From contig DVNK01000005.1 in NCBI GenBank assembly GCA_018714445.1, forward strand, positions 62,001 through 126,000: a DNA stretch of 64,000 nt. The letters run 5' to 3'. A program made the translations under genes and the position numbers. The notes below the pieces were generated by a model, which searched no databases, had not been told where the DNA came from, and saw nothing but the letters and a program-made list of their open reading frames with translations. This DNA comes from Candidatus Fimadaptatus faecigallinarum. GTDB lineage: Bacteria > Bacillota > Clostridia > Christensenellales > Aristaeellaceae. Shown piece after piece: positions 32,389-40,703 of the stretch; the stretch's first letter is position 1, and each line of letters starts with the position of its first letter.

Positions 32389-35300
32389 TCAGTCGCCCAG
32401 CATGTCCTGCGACACGTAGCCGGATTCGCCGTCAATTGTGCGCACCAGCGCCCAGCTGTCCACGCGTTCCAGCACCTCGACGACCTCGCCGTCCATCAGC
32501 TCGCGCACTACCTCGGCCTCCGGATCGGCCTCGGCCATCAGCGTCGCACCGCCCATGCGCTCGCCCACCGCCGCAAGCGAGTCGGAGCTCTCAAACGGCA
32601 GTATGTACTGCGCCGAACAATAGCCCTCATAGTCCTTATATATCACATAGTACCAGCCGCCGCTGGCCGTTATGTCAACTATGTCGACCTCGTCGCCGCG
32701 CTTGAGCGTGTAGACTATGTCCGCCGACGTGCTCGCCGAGAGGCGCATGTTCAGCTCAGACGCAGTTACGCGGCCCTTGGTGGTGACGCCCGGTATGTAG
32801 GTCGCATCGGGCGTGGGAGTGGCCGCCGGCTTATCGGTGGCGCTGGGCTGCGCGGTAGGCGTGGGCTGCGCGGTAGGCGTGGGCTGCGCGTCGCCGTCAA
32901 ACACCAGGTACTTGGTCTTTACGTAGCCGCGCTTGCCGGAGTAAGTTATATTGGCCCAGTCGCCATCCACGCCGTTGCCCACCGAGTGCACAATGACCGT
33001 CTCGCCATTGCGCACCGTACCCAGAGACGTGCTTTCCGTAGTGGGCAGCTGGCGTATGTTCATCGCGCCGCTGCACACCAGCGTGGCGGTCGTGCTAACG
33101 GGCTGCACAGGCGTACCGGTCGGAGCGGCCGTCGGCGCGGCCGTGGCAGAGCCGGTCGCCGTCGGAGCAGCCGTGGCCTGACTGCCGTACACAAGGTACT
33201 GAGCGCTCACATATGCCGTGCCTGAGCCGTACTCTATCTGCGCCCAGCCGTTTGATTCGCTGAGCACCATCACGCGGTCGCCCGGTTTGAGCGTACCCAC
33301 TATGCGCGAACTGGTGCTGGCCGACTGCCGCACGTTCAGCGAAGAGCTGCAATTGACGCTGGCCTGACGCGCGGGTTGCGCGGTAGCCTGGGGCGTTGCC
33401 GCAGGCGTGGCCGTCGGTTTGGGCGTCGCGATTGGCGCATCGATGTAGCGTATGTACTGAGCGCTCACGTATGCCGTGCCCGAGCCGTACTCTATCTGCG
33501 CCCAGCCGTTCGACTCGCTGACCACCGTCACGCGGTCGCCCGGTTTGAGCGTACCCAGTATGCGCGAGCCGGTGCTGGCCGACTGCCGCACGTTCAGCAC
33601 GCCATCGCAGTTGACCTCCGCCTGCCGCGCGGCCGGAGCTGTGGGAGTGGCTTCAGCGCCGGGTGTGGGTGTGGGCGCGTCGATGTAGCGTATGTACTGA
33701 GCGCTCACGTATGCCGTGCCTGAGCCGTACTCTATCTGCGCCCAACCGTTCGACTCGCTGACCACCGTCACGCGGTCGCCCGGCCTGAGCGTGCCCAGTA
33801 TACGCGAGCTGGTGCTGGCCGACTGCCGCACGTTCAGCACGCCATCGCAGTTGACCTCTGCCTGCCGCGCGGCCGGAGCCGTGGGCGTGGCTTCGGGATC
33901 AGGTGTGGCCGTAGGCGCGCCGGACGGAGCTGCCGTCGCAGTCACCACGCTGGTCAGCAGGCTCGAGGACACATATCCCTCCATATCGCCATACATCACG
34001 TGGCTCCAGGAGCCGTTCACATCCAGCAGCTTGACCAGGTCGCCATTGTGCAGCTGAGCCAAAGTATCATAGCTGGTGCCGGGGCCGGAGCGCAGATTGA
34101 CATAGGTCTCGCACAGCACCTGCATGTACTTGCCGTCGTCGGGCACGATTATCGGCGTGGGGCTGGGCGTGGGCGAGGCCGTGGGCGCGTAGGTCACGCC
34201 CGGGTCGCTGGTCGCCATCGGCGTATCGGTCAGCTGAATGTAGCGCGAGCTGACATAGCCCACATACGTATTATTGTATTCCACAAACGTCCAGTCGCCT
34301 ATAACGCCTATCGCCGCGACGACGTCTTCGTCCTTGAGCGTGGTCAGCACGCGCGCGCCATTCATCGGCTCCACGCGCAGATTGAGCGTAGTCGACACGT
34401 TTACAATCGCCCGCACCGGCGTCTCAAACAGTTCGCACTCGGGCAGCGGCGTGGGCTTGGGCGTCACGGTCGGAGTAGCCGACGGCGCATCGCCCAGCGC
34501 AGTCAGCGAGGGCCGACTGAGCTTTTCGGTGGGATATGTAACCATATCGTTGTGATAGAAGTCGAGTATCTCGCGCCAGTTATAGCCTTCACGCGCCATC
34601 TGCTCGCCGCCGTACTGGCTGTATCCAATGCCGTGGCCCCAGCGGCGCGACTCTATGACGAAGTTGTCGCCGCTTTCTTCCACGGTGAACAGCTCGTTGG
34701 CCGAACCATTCAGTGACAAACCAAACGTGCTGTTGTCCAGGTCGTCGAATATGTCCAGGTCGACCTCGACGGTGCCGGGCACGTCCTGAGCCGCGCCGGT
34801 GGACTTGCTGACCGAAGCGACTTTAAGTTCAAACCGCATCTTGGTATATACGCGCGAGGGCGAGGAATATTTGGGGGTATGGGGATATACGTCTACGACG
34901 GTCTTGATCGTTATATCATCGGTATCCGTCGAATACAGCGCGTCGTCAAGCTCGTCTGCGACCTCGCTTAACAGCAGCTTGTTGAGCGCGCTCATGCCGG
35001 TTGACGAGAGGTGCGCGTCAAAATCCGAGTACACCGTCAGGCGCTTTACGGGACTGCTGGGGTTGGCGTAATCGTATGGATCGTCCTTTACCTTGTAGTA
35101 GGGGTAACCGCTGCCGCCCCACCAGTTCTGAGCGGATTCTATCTGGCCGCCATTGGACGCGCCGTACACGCTCTCTATCAGCGAACCGTTGTAGCGCACG
35201 ACTATGCCCTCCGTCTCAGAGACGGCGCGGGCGGTATTCGACTGGCTGGGCACTACGCCCTTATAGTTTTGGTGTGCGGAGGTGTTCTTTATATCGTAAT

Positions 35301-35862
35301 AGCTGCCCGCGGGCGAGGCCATATAGCGGCGCGCATATGTGCGGGCTATCACGGCCATAGCCTTGAGCGACTCATATGCGTGGCCTTCGGACCACTCGGC
35401 CGCCAGCACGCCGCGCAGGTAATCCTCTATATATACGTGGTTTACGGTCTGTATCGTGCCGCCGGTCAAAACGAACTCGACGTCGCCGGGAAAGTAGTTG
35501 CTGAGTTTGGGCGTCGAAAATGACACCGCGTTTGTTACCTCATCGGGCAGGTGGCGCACGAGCTTGAAGCTGCTGCCCATGTCATACGTCACGCCGTCCA
35601 CTGTCACGTGAAGTTGACCGCCTTCGACGTAGACCGTCGCGGTCTTGCCCGATGTGAACGGCCGCGAGGCGTCGCCGTCTATCGAGTAGTTGCCGCGGCT
35701 GAGCACCACGACCCGGCTCACATCGCTGGCGGTAGCTATGCGCACGCGTATAACGCCGCTGCCCGCTGCCTGAGCGCTGTCGATCAGCCCGGGCATACCG
35801 CATATCAGCAGCGCACAACACATCAGCACGCTGAGTATTTTTATTGGCATACGTATCTTCAT
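32389..35862 (-). CDS. Secreted SpoIID/LytB-domain protein with eight SH3b repeats
   Basis: 1157 residues from ATG after GGAGGTTTGCA. Signal peptide of about 33 residues ending SAQAAG. A SpoIID/LytB domain spans about residues 35-460: DYLRGVLAAEWSEGHAYESL has the catalytic-type Glu, followed by LKAMAVIARTYARRY, SVYGASNGGQIESAQNWW and RRWGHGIGYSQYGGEQMA. From residue 475 come eight bacterial SH3 domains of about 60 residues, each with a LN(V/M/L)R core and a G(Y/T).VS..Y ending, separated by Thr/Pro/Ala linkers. SH3 copies 3, 4 and 5 are nearly identical. Likely role: binding cell-wall peptides while cleaving glycan strands, in spore engulfment or general wall remodelling. It is larger than spoIID (388 residues) and clearly a distinct paralogue. 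Confidence 0.88.
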   Translation of the reverse strand: MKIRMPIKILSVLMCCALLICGMPGLIDSAQAAGSGVIRVRIATASDVSRVVVLSRGNYSIDGDASRPFTSGKTATVYVEGGQLHVTVDGVTYDMGSSFKLVRHLPDEVTNAVSFSTPKLSNYFPGDVEFVLTGGTIQTVNHVYIEDYLRGVLAAEWSEGHAYESLKAMAVIARTYARRYMASPAGSYYDIKNTSAHQNYKGVVPSQSNTARAVSETEGIVVRYNGSLIESVYGASNGGQIESAQNWWGGSGYPYYKVKDDPYDYANPSSPVKRLTVYSDFDAHLSSTGMSALNKLLLSEVADELDDALYSTDTDDITIKTVVDVYPHTPKYSSPSRVYTKMRFELKVASVSKSTGAAQDVPGTVEVDLDIFDDLDNSTFGLSLNGSANELFTVEESGDNFVIESRRWGHGIGYSQYGGEQMAREGYNWREILDFYHNDMVTYPTEKLSRPSLTALGDAPSATPTVTPKPTPLPECELFETPVRAIVNVSTTLNLRVEPMNGARVLTTLKDEDVVAAIGVIGDWTFVEYNNTYVGYVSSRYIQLTDTPMATSDPGVTYAPTASPTPSPTPIIVPDDGKYMQVLCETYVNLRSGPGTSYDTLAQLHNGDLVKLLDVNGSWSHVMYGDMEGYVSSSLLTSVVTATAAPSGAPTATPDPEATPTAPAARQAEVNCDGVLNVRQSASTSSRILGTLRPGDRVTVVSESNGWAQIEYGSGTAYVSAQYIRYIDAPTPTPGAEATPTAPAARQAEVNCDGVLNVRQSASTGSRILGTLKPGDRVTVVSESNGWAQIEYGSGTAYVSAQYIRYIDAPIATPKPTATPAATPQATAQPARQASVNCSSSLNVRQSASTSSRIVGTLKPGDRVMVLSESNGWAQIEYGSGTAYVSAQYLVYGSQATAAPTATGSATAAPTAAPTGTPVQPVSTTATLVCSGAMNIRQLPTTESTSLGTVRNGETVIVHSVGNGVDGDWANITYSGKRGYVKTKYLVFDGDAQPTPTAQPTPTAQPSATDKPAATPTPDATYIPGVTTKGRVTASELNMRLSASTSADIVYTLKRGDEVDIVDITASGGWYYVIYKDYEGYCSAQYILPFESSDSLAAVGERMGGATLMAEADPEAEVVRELMDGEVVEVLERVDSWALVRTIDGESGYVSQDMLGD
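33190..33900. repeat. Near-identical SH3b-coding DNA repeats
   Basis: Three copies of a roughly 240-bp unit, starting near 33198, 33457 and 33697 with ACTGAGCGCTCAC. They encode SH3 domains plus Thr/Pro linkers. Very few differences suggest recent duplication or gene conversion. Confidence 0.85.
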
Positions 35863-36361
35863 TGCAAACCTCCAGTGTTCTTGTTGCGTAACACGCCGTC
35901 TTTTGTGCGCGTATAGTATAATCAGTTCGCCATATGTTGCGAAATTCCTGCCTGCGCGGCGCCAAATATTACTGTAATATTTTGCCTGGCCCGTTTTTTG
36001 AAATGCTTTTGTAACACATTTAGGGACAGCGGCGCACACCGCCTATGCGCGATCAACGCCGTTCGAGTGCGCGCAATCGCTGAATGCCAAGCCGCAGGCA
36101 TGAATACGGCATGCATTCAGCTGCACTGCACATATCCAATATGCGCAACCTGCACACACACCGTCCACGGATCTGCGTGCCGGCATACAGATATGCCCGC
36201 CGCAGGCAATGCGCCAAATGGCAGTTATGTCGCCATGAACAGCGCACGCGTAACAATAATCAGATGGCCAGGCGCGTGCGCCGCATGCAAAACGACATGC
36301 GTTTGCACCGACCACAGGCATTTTATGCTGACCAAAGGCCCTTGCAAAGCAGTTTTGCAAA
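35863..36361. other. Intergenic region upstream of the SpoIID-SH3b gene
   Basis: About 500 bp. The part near 35910-35945 holds a weak minus-strand promoter candidate (TTCGCA, 17 bp, TATACT). Beyond 36000 nothing is recognised; open frames are short and without ribosome sites. Confidence 0.45.
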
Positions 36362-36390
36362 CAAAAAAGCCCCGGCATAATTGCCGAGGC
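36362..36390 (-). terminator. Ferredoxin terminator
   Basis: Minus strand GCCTCGGCA, loop ATTA, TGCCGGGGC followed by TTTTTT. Classic intrinsic terminator 15 bp past the ferredoxin stop. Confidence 0.9.
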
Positions 36391-36404
36391 ATATTGCCTG
36401 AGGA

Positions 36405-36578
<174 letters not shown>

Positions 36579-36638
36579 TTACACCTCCTAATATATATTA
36601 CCATCGATAAGGCAGGGCAACCATTGCCCAGCGCGTCT

Positions 36639-36667
36639 ATTTTATCACCTGCACGCATTAAAATCAA
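36639..36667 (-). promoter_or_regulatory. Ferredoxin promoter
   Basis: Minus strand TTGATT (36667-36662), 17-bp spacer, TAAAAT (36644-36639), about 60 bp upstream of the start codon. Confidence 0.75.
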
Positions 36668-36824
36668 TCGGTTTGCGGTGATTTTACCGGAGAGTAGATT
36701 TATCTAATCATTATTCCATATATTGTAATATCCTGTGCTAAACCGCGAACCATCTGGGCCAGTTGTCGCCACCCACTGCCTGATGGCAGCAGGTGGCGAC
36801 ACATCGCATACCCAGCTATTCGAT

Positions 36825-38618
36825 TCAGTTCAGTTGATCCGATTCGCCTGTGCCCGCGTCGGAGGCTTTCGGCTCTGCCTTGGTCTTGGGGGAAGGCGCA
36901 TCCGATTCGGCGGCAGCATCACCCAATGCTTCAGACGTTTCGGCTTGAGCCTGTTCCGCGGCGCCGGCCCGCTCGACGGTATCAGCCTCGCCGTCGCCCG
37001 TGCTCGCCTCATCCGCTCCGGCGTCAGCATTGTCATTCGCTGCATTTGGCGCAGCTCCAGTTGTGTCATCAGCGCTATCGACTGATTCGGCATCCGCGAC
37101 ATCTGCATTGGCGTCCGTGTCGTCCTCGGCAGCGTCCGTGTTGCCCTCATCGGCGTCTTCGCCATCCGCACCGGCGTTCGCGGTGTCCGCATCGAAATCC
37201 GCGGCGTATGCATCGGAATCTGCGGCATCTGTTCCGGCAGCCGCGCCATCCGCACCGGCAGCCGTGTCACCTTCATCGGCAGCCGCGCCGTCCTCATTGG
37301 CATCCGTGTCATCCTCATCGACAGCCGCGCCGTCCACGTCCGGCTCGTCGATGTCCATCACTTCGACCTCGTGCTCGACCAGCTTGACCAGTTCCACGTC
37401 GTCCGCGCTCAGCGCCGTGACCTCAAGCTCGGTCACCTGCTCCGATGCGCTCTGCTGTTGAGCCATATCGAGCAGCTTGCGCTCAGCGCGCAGCTCCTCG
37501 GCCAGGTCGGCGTCTTCATCCAGCCCGGCGTCGCTAACTTCGAGCAATTCCATGCTCTGAGCAATCTGGGCTTCTATGTCCGGCTCGAGCTGATCCGCCG
37601 AATCGCCTTCGGTGCGCTCAGGCCTTGAGAGATGCGATTCCTCGCGCGCTTCGGTGGCCGGCTCGTCGCCGCCCTTGCGCCTGCGCTCACGTCGCGGCTG
37701 TTCGGGCTTGTCCGCGCGTTCGGCATCGGTTTCGCCCTTGCGCGCGCGGCGGGAGGGCTTTTCGGGTTCAGCGGCGCGCTCAGCCTCCTGCGCGGCCCGC
37801 GCACCCGGCTCGGGTCGCGAACAGTCCGCATATTCATAAGTGCGCACATCAAACGTGTTGTCGGGCAGCTGTATGCGCGCCTTGACCTTCTCGCGCAGCA
37901 CGTCTATGTCCACGACCGTGCCCAGGCCGTCCGGGGTCATGATGTCTCGGCCCGCGCGCGGCAACCGGCGCGTCATGGTCTCGTAGTATTCCTCTTCATA
38001 TTTAAGGCAGCACATCAATCGCCCGCACAACCCTGATATCTTGGTAGGGTTAAGCGACAGGTTCTGCTCTTTGGCCATCTTTATAGACACGGGCTGGAAA
38101 TTGCTCAAAAACGCGCCGCAGCATATCGGCCGTCCGCACGGCCCCAACCCGCCCAACAGCTTGGCCTCGTCGCGCACGCCTATCTGACGCAGCTCTATGC
38201 GCGTCTTGAACACGCTCGCCAGATCCTTTACCAGCTCGCGGAAGTCGACACGGCCATTCGCCGTAAAGTAAAACACCATCTTGCTGTTGTCAAACGCCAC
38301 CTCGACGTCTATCAGCTTCATCTCCAGCTTGTGCTCGGCTATCTTGTCCTTGCACTTGAGCATGGCCTCGCGCCCCAGCTCCTCATTGGCGCGCACGCGC
38401 TCCACGTCCTCCTCGGTGGCCATCGACAACACCTTGCGCAGCGGCAGCTGCAACATGGCGTCGTCGACCTCGCGCGCACTGGCCGCGACTACGCCGTACT
38501 CCAACCCGCGCGCCGTGTCGCAGATAACGCCATCGCCTATCGCCGGCCATACGTCGCTGGGGTCAAAGTAGTATATCTTGCTGTTCTTGGCAAAGCGCAC
38601 GCCGATTACTATCGCCAT
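36825..38618 (-). CDS. ricT: RicT (YaaT) PSP1-domain protein with a long acidic tail
   Basis: 597 residues; Bacillus RicT is about 275. The first 255 residues are a complete PSP1/RicT: GVRFAKNSKIYYFDP, then LVKDLASVFKTRIELRQIGV, and the Fe-S/Cys region GPCGRPICCGAFL, GLCGRLMCCLKYEEEYY. RicT with RicA and RicF forms a complex that promotes RNase Y-dependent mRNA maturation and affects competence, biofilm and sporulation in Bacillus. From about residue 260 the protein is charged and disordered: first Arg/Glu-rich, then from about 390 strongly acidic with DAD/DGA units. Start ATG follows GGAGGTATAAA. It directly follows holB with one base between, within darA-holB-ricT. Confidence 0.93.
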   Translation of the reverse strand: MAIVIGVRFAKNSKIYYFDPSDVWPAIGDGVICDTARGLEYGVVAASAREVDDAMLQLPLRKVLSMATEEDVERVRANEELGREAMLKCKDKIAEHKLEMKLIDVEVAFDNSKMVFYFTANGRVDFRELVKDLASVFKTRIELRQIGVRDEAKLLGGLGPCGRPICCGAFLSNFQPVSIKMAKEQNLSLNPTKISGLCGRLMCCLKYEEEYYETMTRRLPRAGRDIMTPDGLGTVVDIDVLREKVKARIQLPDNTFDVRTYEYADCSRPEPGARAAQEAERAAEPEKPSRRARKGETDAERADKPEQPRRERRRKGGDEPATEAREESHLSRPERTEGDSADQLEPDIEAQIAQSMELLEVSDAGLDEDADLAEELRAERKLLDMAQQQSASEQVTELEVTALSADDVELVKLVEHEVEVMDIDEPDVDGAAVDEDDTDANEDGAAADEGDTAAGADGAAAGTDAADSDAYAADFDADTANAGADGEDADEGNTDAAEDDTDANADVADAESVDSADDTTGAAPNAANDNADAGADEASTGDGEADTVERAGAAEQAQAETSEALGDAAAESDAPSPKTKAEPKASDAGTGESDQLN

Positions 38619-38619
38619 T

Positions 38620-39603
38620 TTATACCTCCAAAGCATCAAAACATATCATATCAAGCACGCTGGCCCAGCCCACGTTGCTTCTGAGCCGCTCGCGGGCACG
38701 CATCACGCCGCCGAGCATGTTCAGTCCGTTGAGTCGCCGCGATTGCACGGCTATCTGAGCCCGCCGGTCTATATTAAGCGGCGCAGCCTCGCCATCCAGC
38801 ATGAGGTCGCGCGCATATAATTCAAATGTATCCAGCACCCAGTCGGCGCTGTCGCGCATGTCGCGCAGGCGCGCGGTGACAGAGGCCACCCGCGTCCTGT
38901 CCTCCAGTTCCGCCAGCGCATCCAGCACGGCGGTGCGCACATTCCAGTAGTCCGCATTGCCATCCATGTCCAGCGCACGGCCTATGCTGCCGCCGCTAAT
39001 CGCCGCCAGCAGATGCGCGCGCTCGGACGGCACGCCCCGTCCCAAAAGGTATTCGCGCACCAGTCCCTCGTCCAGCGGCTGCATGTGCACGACCTGGCAA
39101 CGCGAGATTATAGTGGGCAACAATGCCCGCAGGTTGTCGCATGTGAGTATAAGCACGCTCTGCCCCGGCGGCGTCTCCAGCGTCTTGAGCAGTGCGTTTT
39201 GCGCCTGCGGCGTCATGAGCTGCGCGTGCGGTATCAGCGCAACGTTGCGCTCGGCCTCAAACGGGCGCCGCGACAGAAACTCGCTCAACGCGCGCACGTC
39301 GTCCACGCTTATCGACTTGGGCCGCTTGTCGCCCCGCACGCCGGATGCATAGCCCGGTTCCACCGTCTGTATGTCGGGATGATTGCCGCTCAGCGCGCGC
39401 CGGCACGGCCCGCACTCGTCGCAGGGGCGATGTTTTGCGTCGCCTTCGCACACCAGCGCACGCGCGCATATCGAAGCAAGCGTCCGCTTGCCCGCGCCCG
39501 CCTCGCCCGTGAATAAATAAGCATGGACAATCCGCCCCGACCGCAGCTGGCCCTGAAGGTTTGCGGTTAGCGCGGATTGTCCCACTATATCGCCGAAATT
39601 CAT
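38620..39603 (-). CDS. holB: DNA polymerase III, delta' subunit
   Basis: 327 residues. The clamp-loader subunit opens FGDIVGQSALTANLQGQLRS. The phosphate loop is AYLFTGEAGAGKRTLA. A zinc-binding set CDECGPCRRAL follows with an earlier Cys. SRC motif: LPTIISRCQVVHMQPLD, which contributes to ATP hydrolysis in the neighbouring subunit. ALLKTLETPP is typical of delta'/DnaX. A degraded P-loop would mark classic E. coli delta'; here the loop is near intact, as often in Gram-positive HolB. AAGGAGCAAG precedes the ATG. Order darA-holB-ricT matches the Bacillus tmk-darA-yaaR-holB-ricT block. Confidence 0.93.
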   Translation of the reverse strand: MNFGDIVGQSALTANLQGQLRSGRIVHAYLFTGEAGAGKRTLASICARALVCEGDAKHRPCDECGPCRRALSGNHPDIQTVEPGYASGVRGDKRPKSISVDDVRALSEFLSRRPFEAERNVALIPHAQLMTPQAQNALLKTLETPPGQSVLILTCDNLRALLPTIISRCQVVHMQPLDEGLVREYLLGRGVPSERAHLLAAISGGSIGRALDMDGNADYWNVRTAVLDALAELEDRTRVASVTARLRDMRDSADWVLDTFELYARDLMLDGEAAPLNIDRRAQIAVQSRRLNGLNMLGGVMRARERLRSNVGWASVLDMICFDALEV

Positions 39604-39676
39604 CTTGCTCCTTTGCGCAGGACGCGCCCGCTCGGCTCACGCCCTCGACGGCATTACAGTCTGCCGACTGTCCAGC

Positions 39677-40006
39677 TCACATCTTGATAAACTGTTCGAC
39701 GTTAAGCACGAATATAGTCGCGCCGCCGACCATGACCTCTATCGGATACGGCACATACACGCCCGTGGTGCCCGCGACCGGCGACGGAGACGTGGCTATC
39801 TGCTTGCGGCTCTTGCAGACCTTTTCTATGACAGCCATCGCGCCGTCGAACTTGTCGTCGTCCACGCCGACCAGCAGCGTGGTATTGCCCGCGCGCAGGA
39901 AGCCGCCGGTGGTGGCGAGCTTAGTCACGCCATACCCCTCGTTCATGAGATTGCTGACCAGGCGGGAAGCATCCTCGTCCTGAACGATAGCGATAATAAG
40001 TTTCAT
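39677..40006 (-). CDS. darA: Cyclic di-AMP receptor DarA (PstA/YaaQ)
   Basis: 109 residues, PII-like trimeric fold. The family begins MKLIIAIVQDEDASRLVSNL as here; the c-di-AMP site includes TKLATTGGFLRAGNTTLLVG and the later GGATIFVLNVEQF. DarA binds c-di-AMP with high affinity, but its downstream target is not well settled. It heads the darA-holB-ricT operon with a near-consensus promoter and the ribosome site AAGGAGG. Its presence implies that this organism uses c-di-AMP, although no cyclase gene is in the window. Confidence 0.96.
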   Translation of the reverse strand: MKLIIAIVQDEDASRLVSNLMNEGYGVTKLATTGGFLRAGNTTLLVGVDDDKFDGAMAVIEKVCKSRKQIATSPSPVAGTTGVYVPYPIEVMVGGATIFVLNVEQFIKM

Positions 40007-40071
40007 ATTCTCTGCCTCCTTATATTATGCGCGCATTCATAAGCACGCGATGGATAGTTTTCCCTGAATAT

Positions 40072-40100
40072 ATTATATTCGAATTCCGCACAAAAATCAA
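40072..40100 (-). promoter_or_regulatory. darA-holB-ricT promoter
   Basis: Minus strand TTGATT (40100-40095), 17-bp spacer, TATAAT (40077-40072). Confidence 0.85.
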
Positions 40101-40118
40101 TGATAACCTGCCGATTCG

Positions 40119-40703
40119 TTAAAATTTGTTGTAGCCGCGCTCGACATCGCCCGATTTCGCCGCGCCCAGCGCGCGCGAGTACAGCGGCGTATACCGCAGC
40201 ACGCCATCCACGCGCGCGCTTTCAAACATCGTTATGCGTCCGACCGCGATCCGGCCGCGCGAAAGTTCGCCGGGCGCGGGCAGCGGTGCGGGCGTGCACT
40301 GGCGCGCAAGCGTAATATGAGCGTTGAACGCCCCCGCATCAAACGCGACGCCCTGCACGCGCAGTTGCCCGCACACCGCGCGATACAATGCCGCCAGCGG
40401 CGCATCGGGCGCAACGCCGCGCCACACTATCCAGCGCGTGCCCCGGCTGAACCGGCCCATTCCGGCCAGCTCCAGCTCAAACGGTTTAAACGTTGCCGCG
40501 CCATCCAACGCACGCCTGAGCGCAGCCAGCTCATCATCGGTGCGCCCGCCCAAGAACACCAGCGTTATATGGTAGTTGTCGCTGCGCGAGAAGTTGCCGC
40601 GCATACGCTCTTTAAGCAGCGCTGCATCGCGCTCCAGACCCGCGCGCACCTCGGCACTGAGCTGTATGCCTATAAACAGCCGCCTCGTCCGCGCGTCGTT
40701 CAT
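40119..40703 (-). CDS. thpR: RNA 2',3'-cyclic phosphodiesterase (LigT/ThpR family)
   Basis: 194 residues, two-histidine phosphoesterase fold. It starts RRLFIGIQLSAEVRAGL. The two catalytic HxTx motifs are HITLVFLGG (about residue 46) and HITLARQ (about 128). The enzyme opens 2',3'-cyclic phosphates at RNA ends to 2'-phosphates. The start codon overlaps the stop of the upstream fusion gene by four bases (ATGA), so translation is probably coupled. A much longer in-frame upstream extension overlaps that gene and is rejected. It ends 19 bp before the darA promoter's -35 box. Confidence 0.9.
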   Translation of the reverse strand: MNDARTRRLFIGIQLSAEVRAGLERDAALLKERMRGNFSRSDNYHITLVFLGGRTDDELAALRRALDGAATFKPFELELAGMGRFSRGTRWIVWRGVAPDAPLAALYRAVCGQLRVQGVAFDAGAFNAHITLARQCTPAPLPAPGELSRGRIAVGRITMFESARVDGVLRYTPLYSRALGAAKSGDVERGYNKF

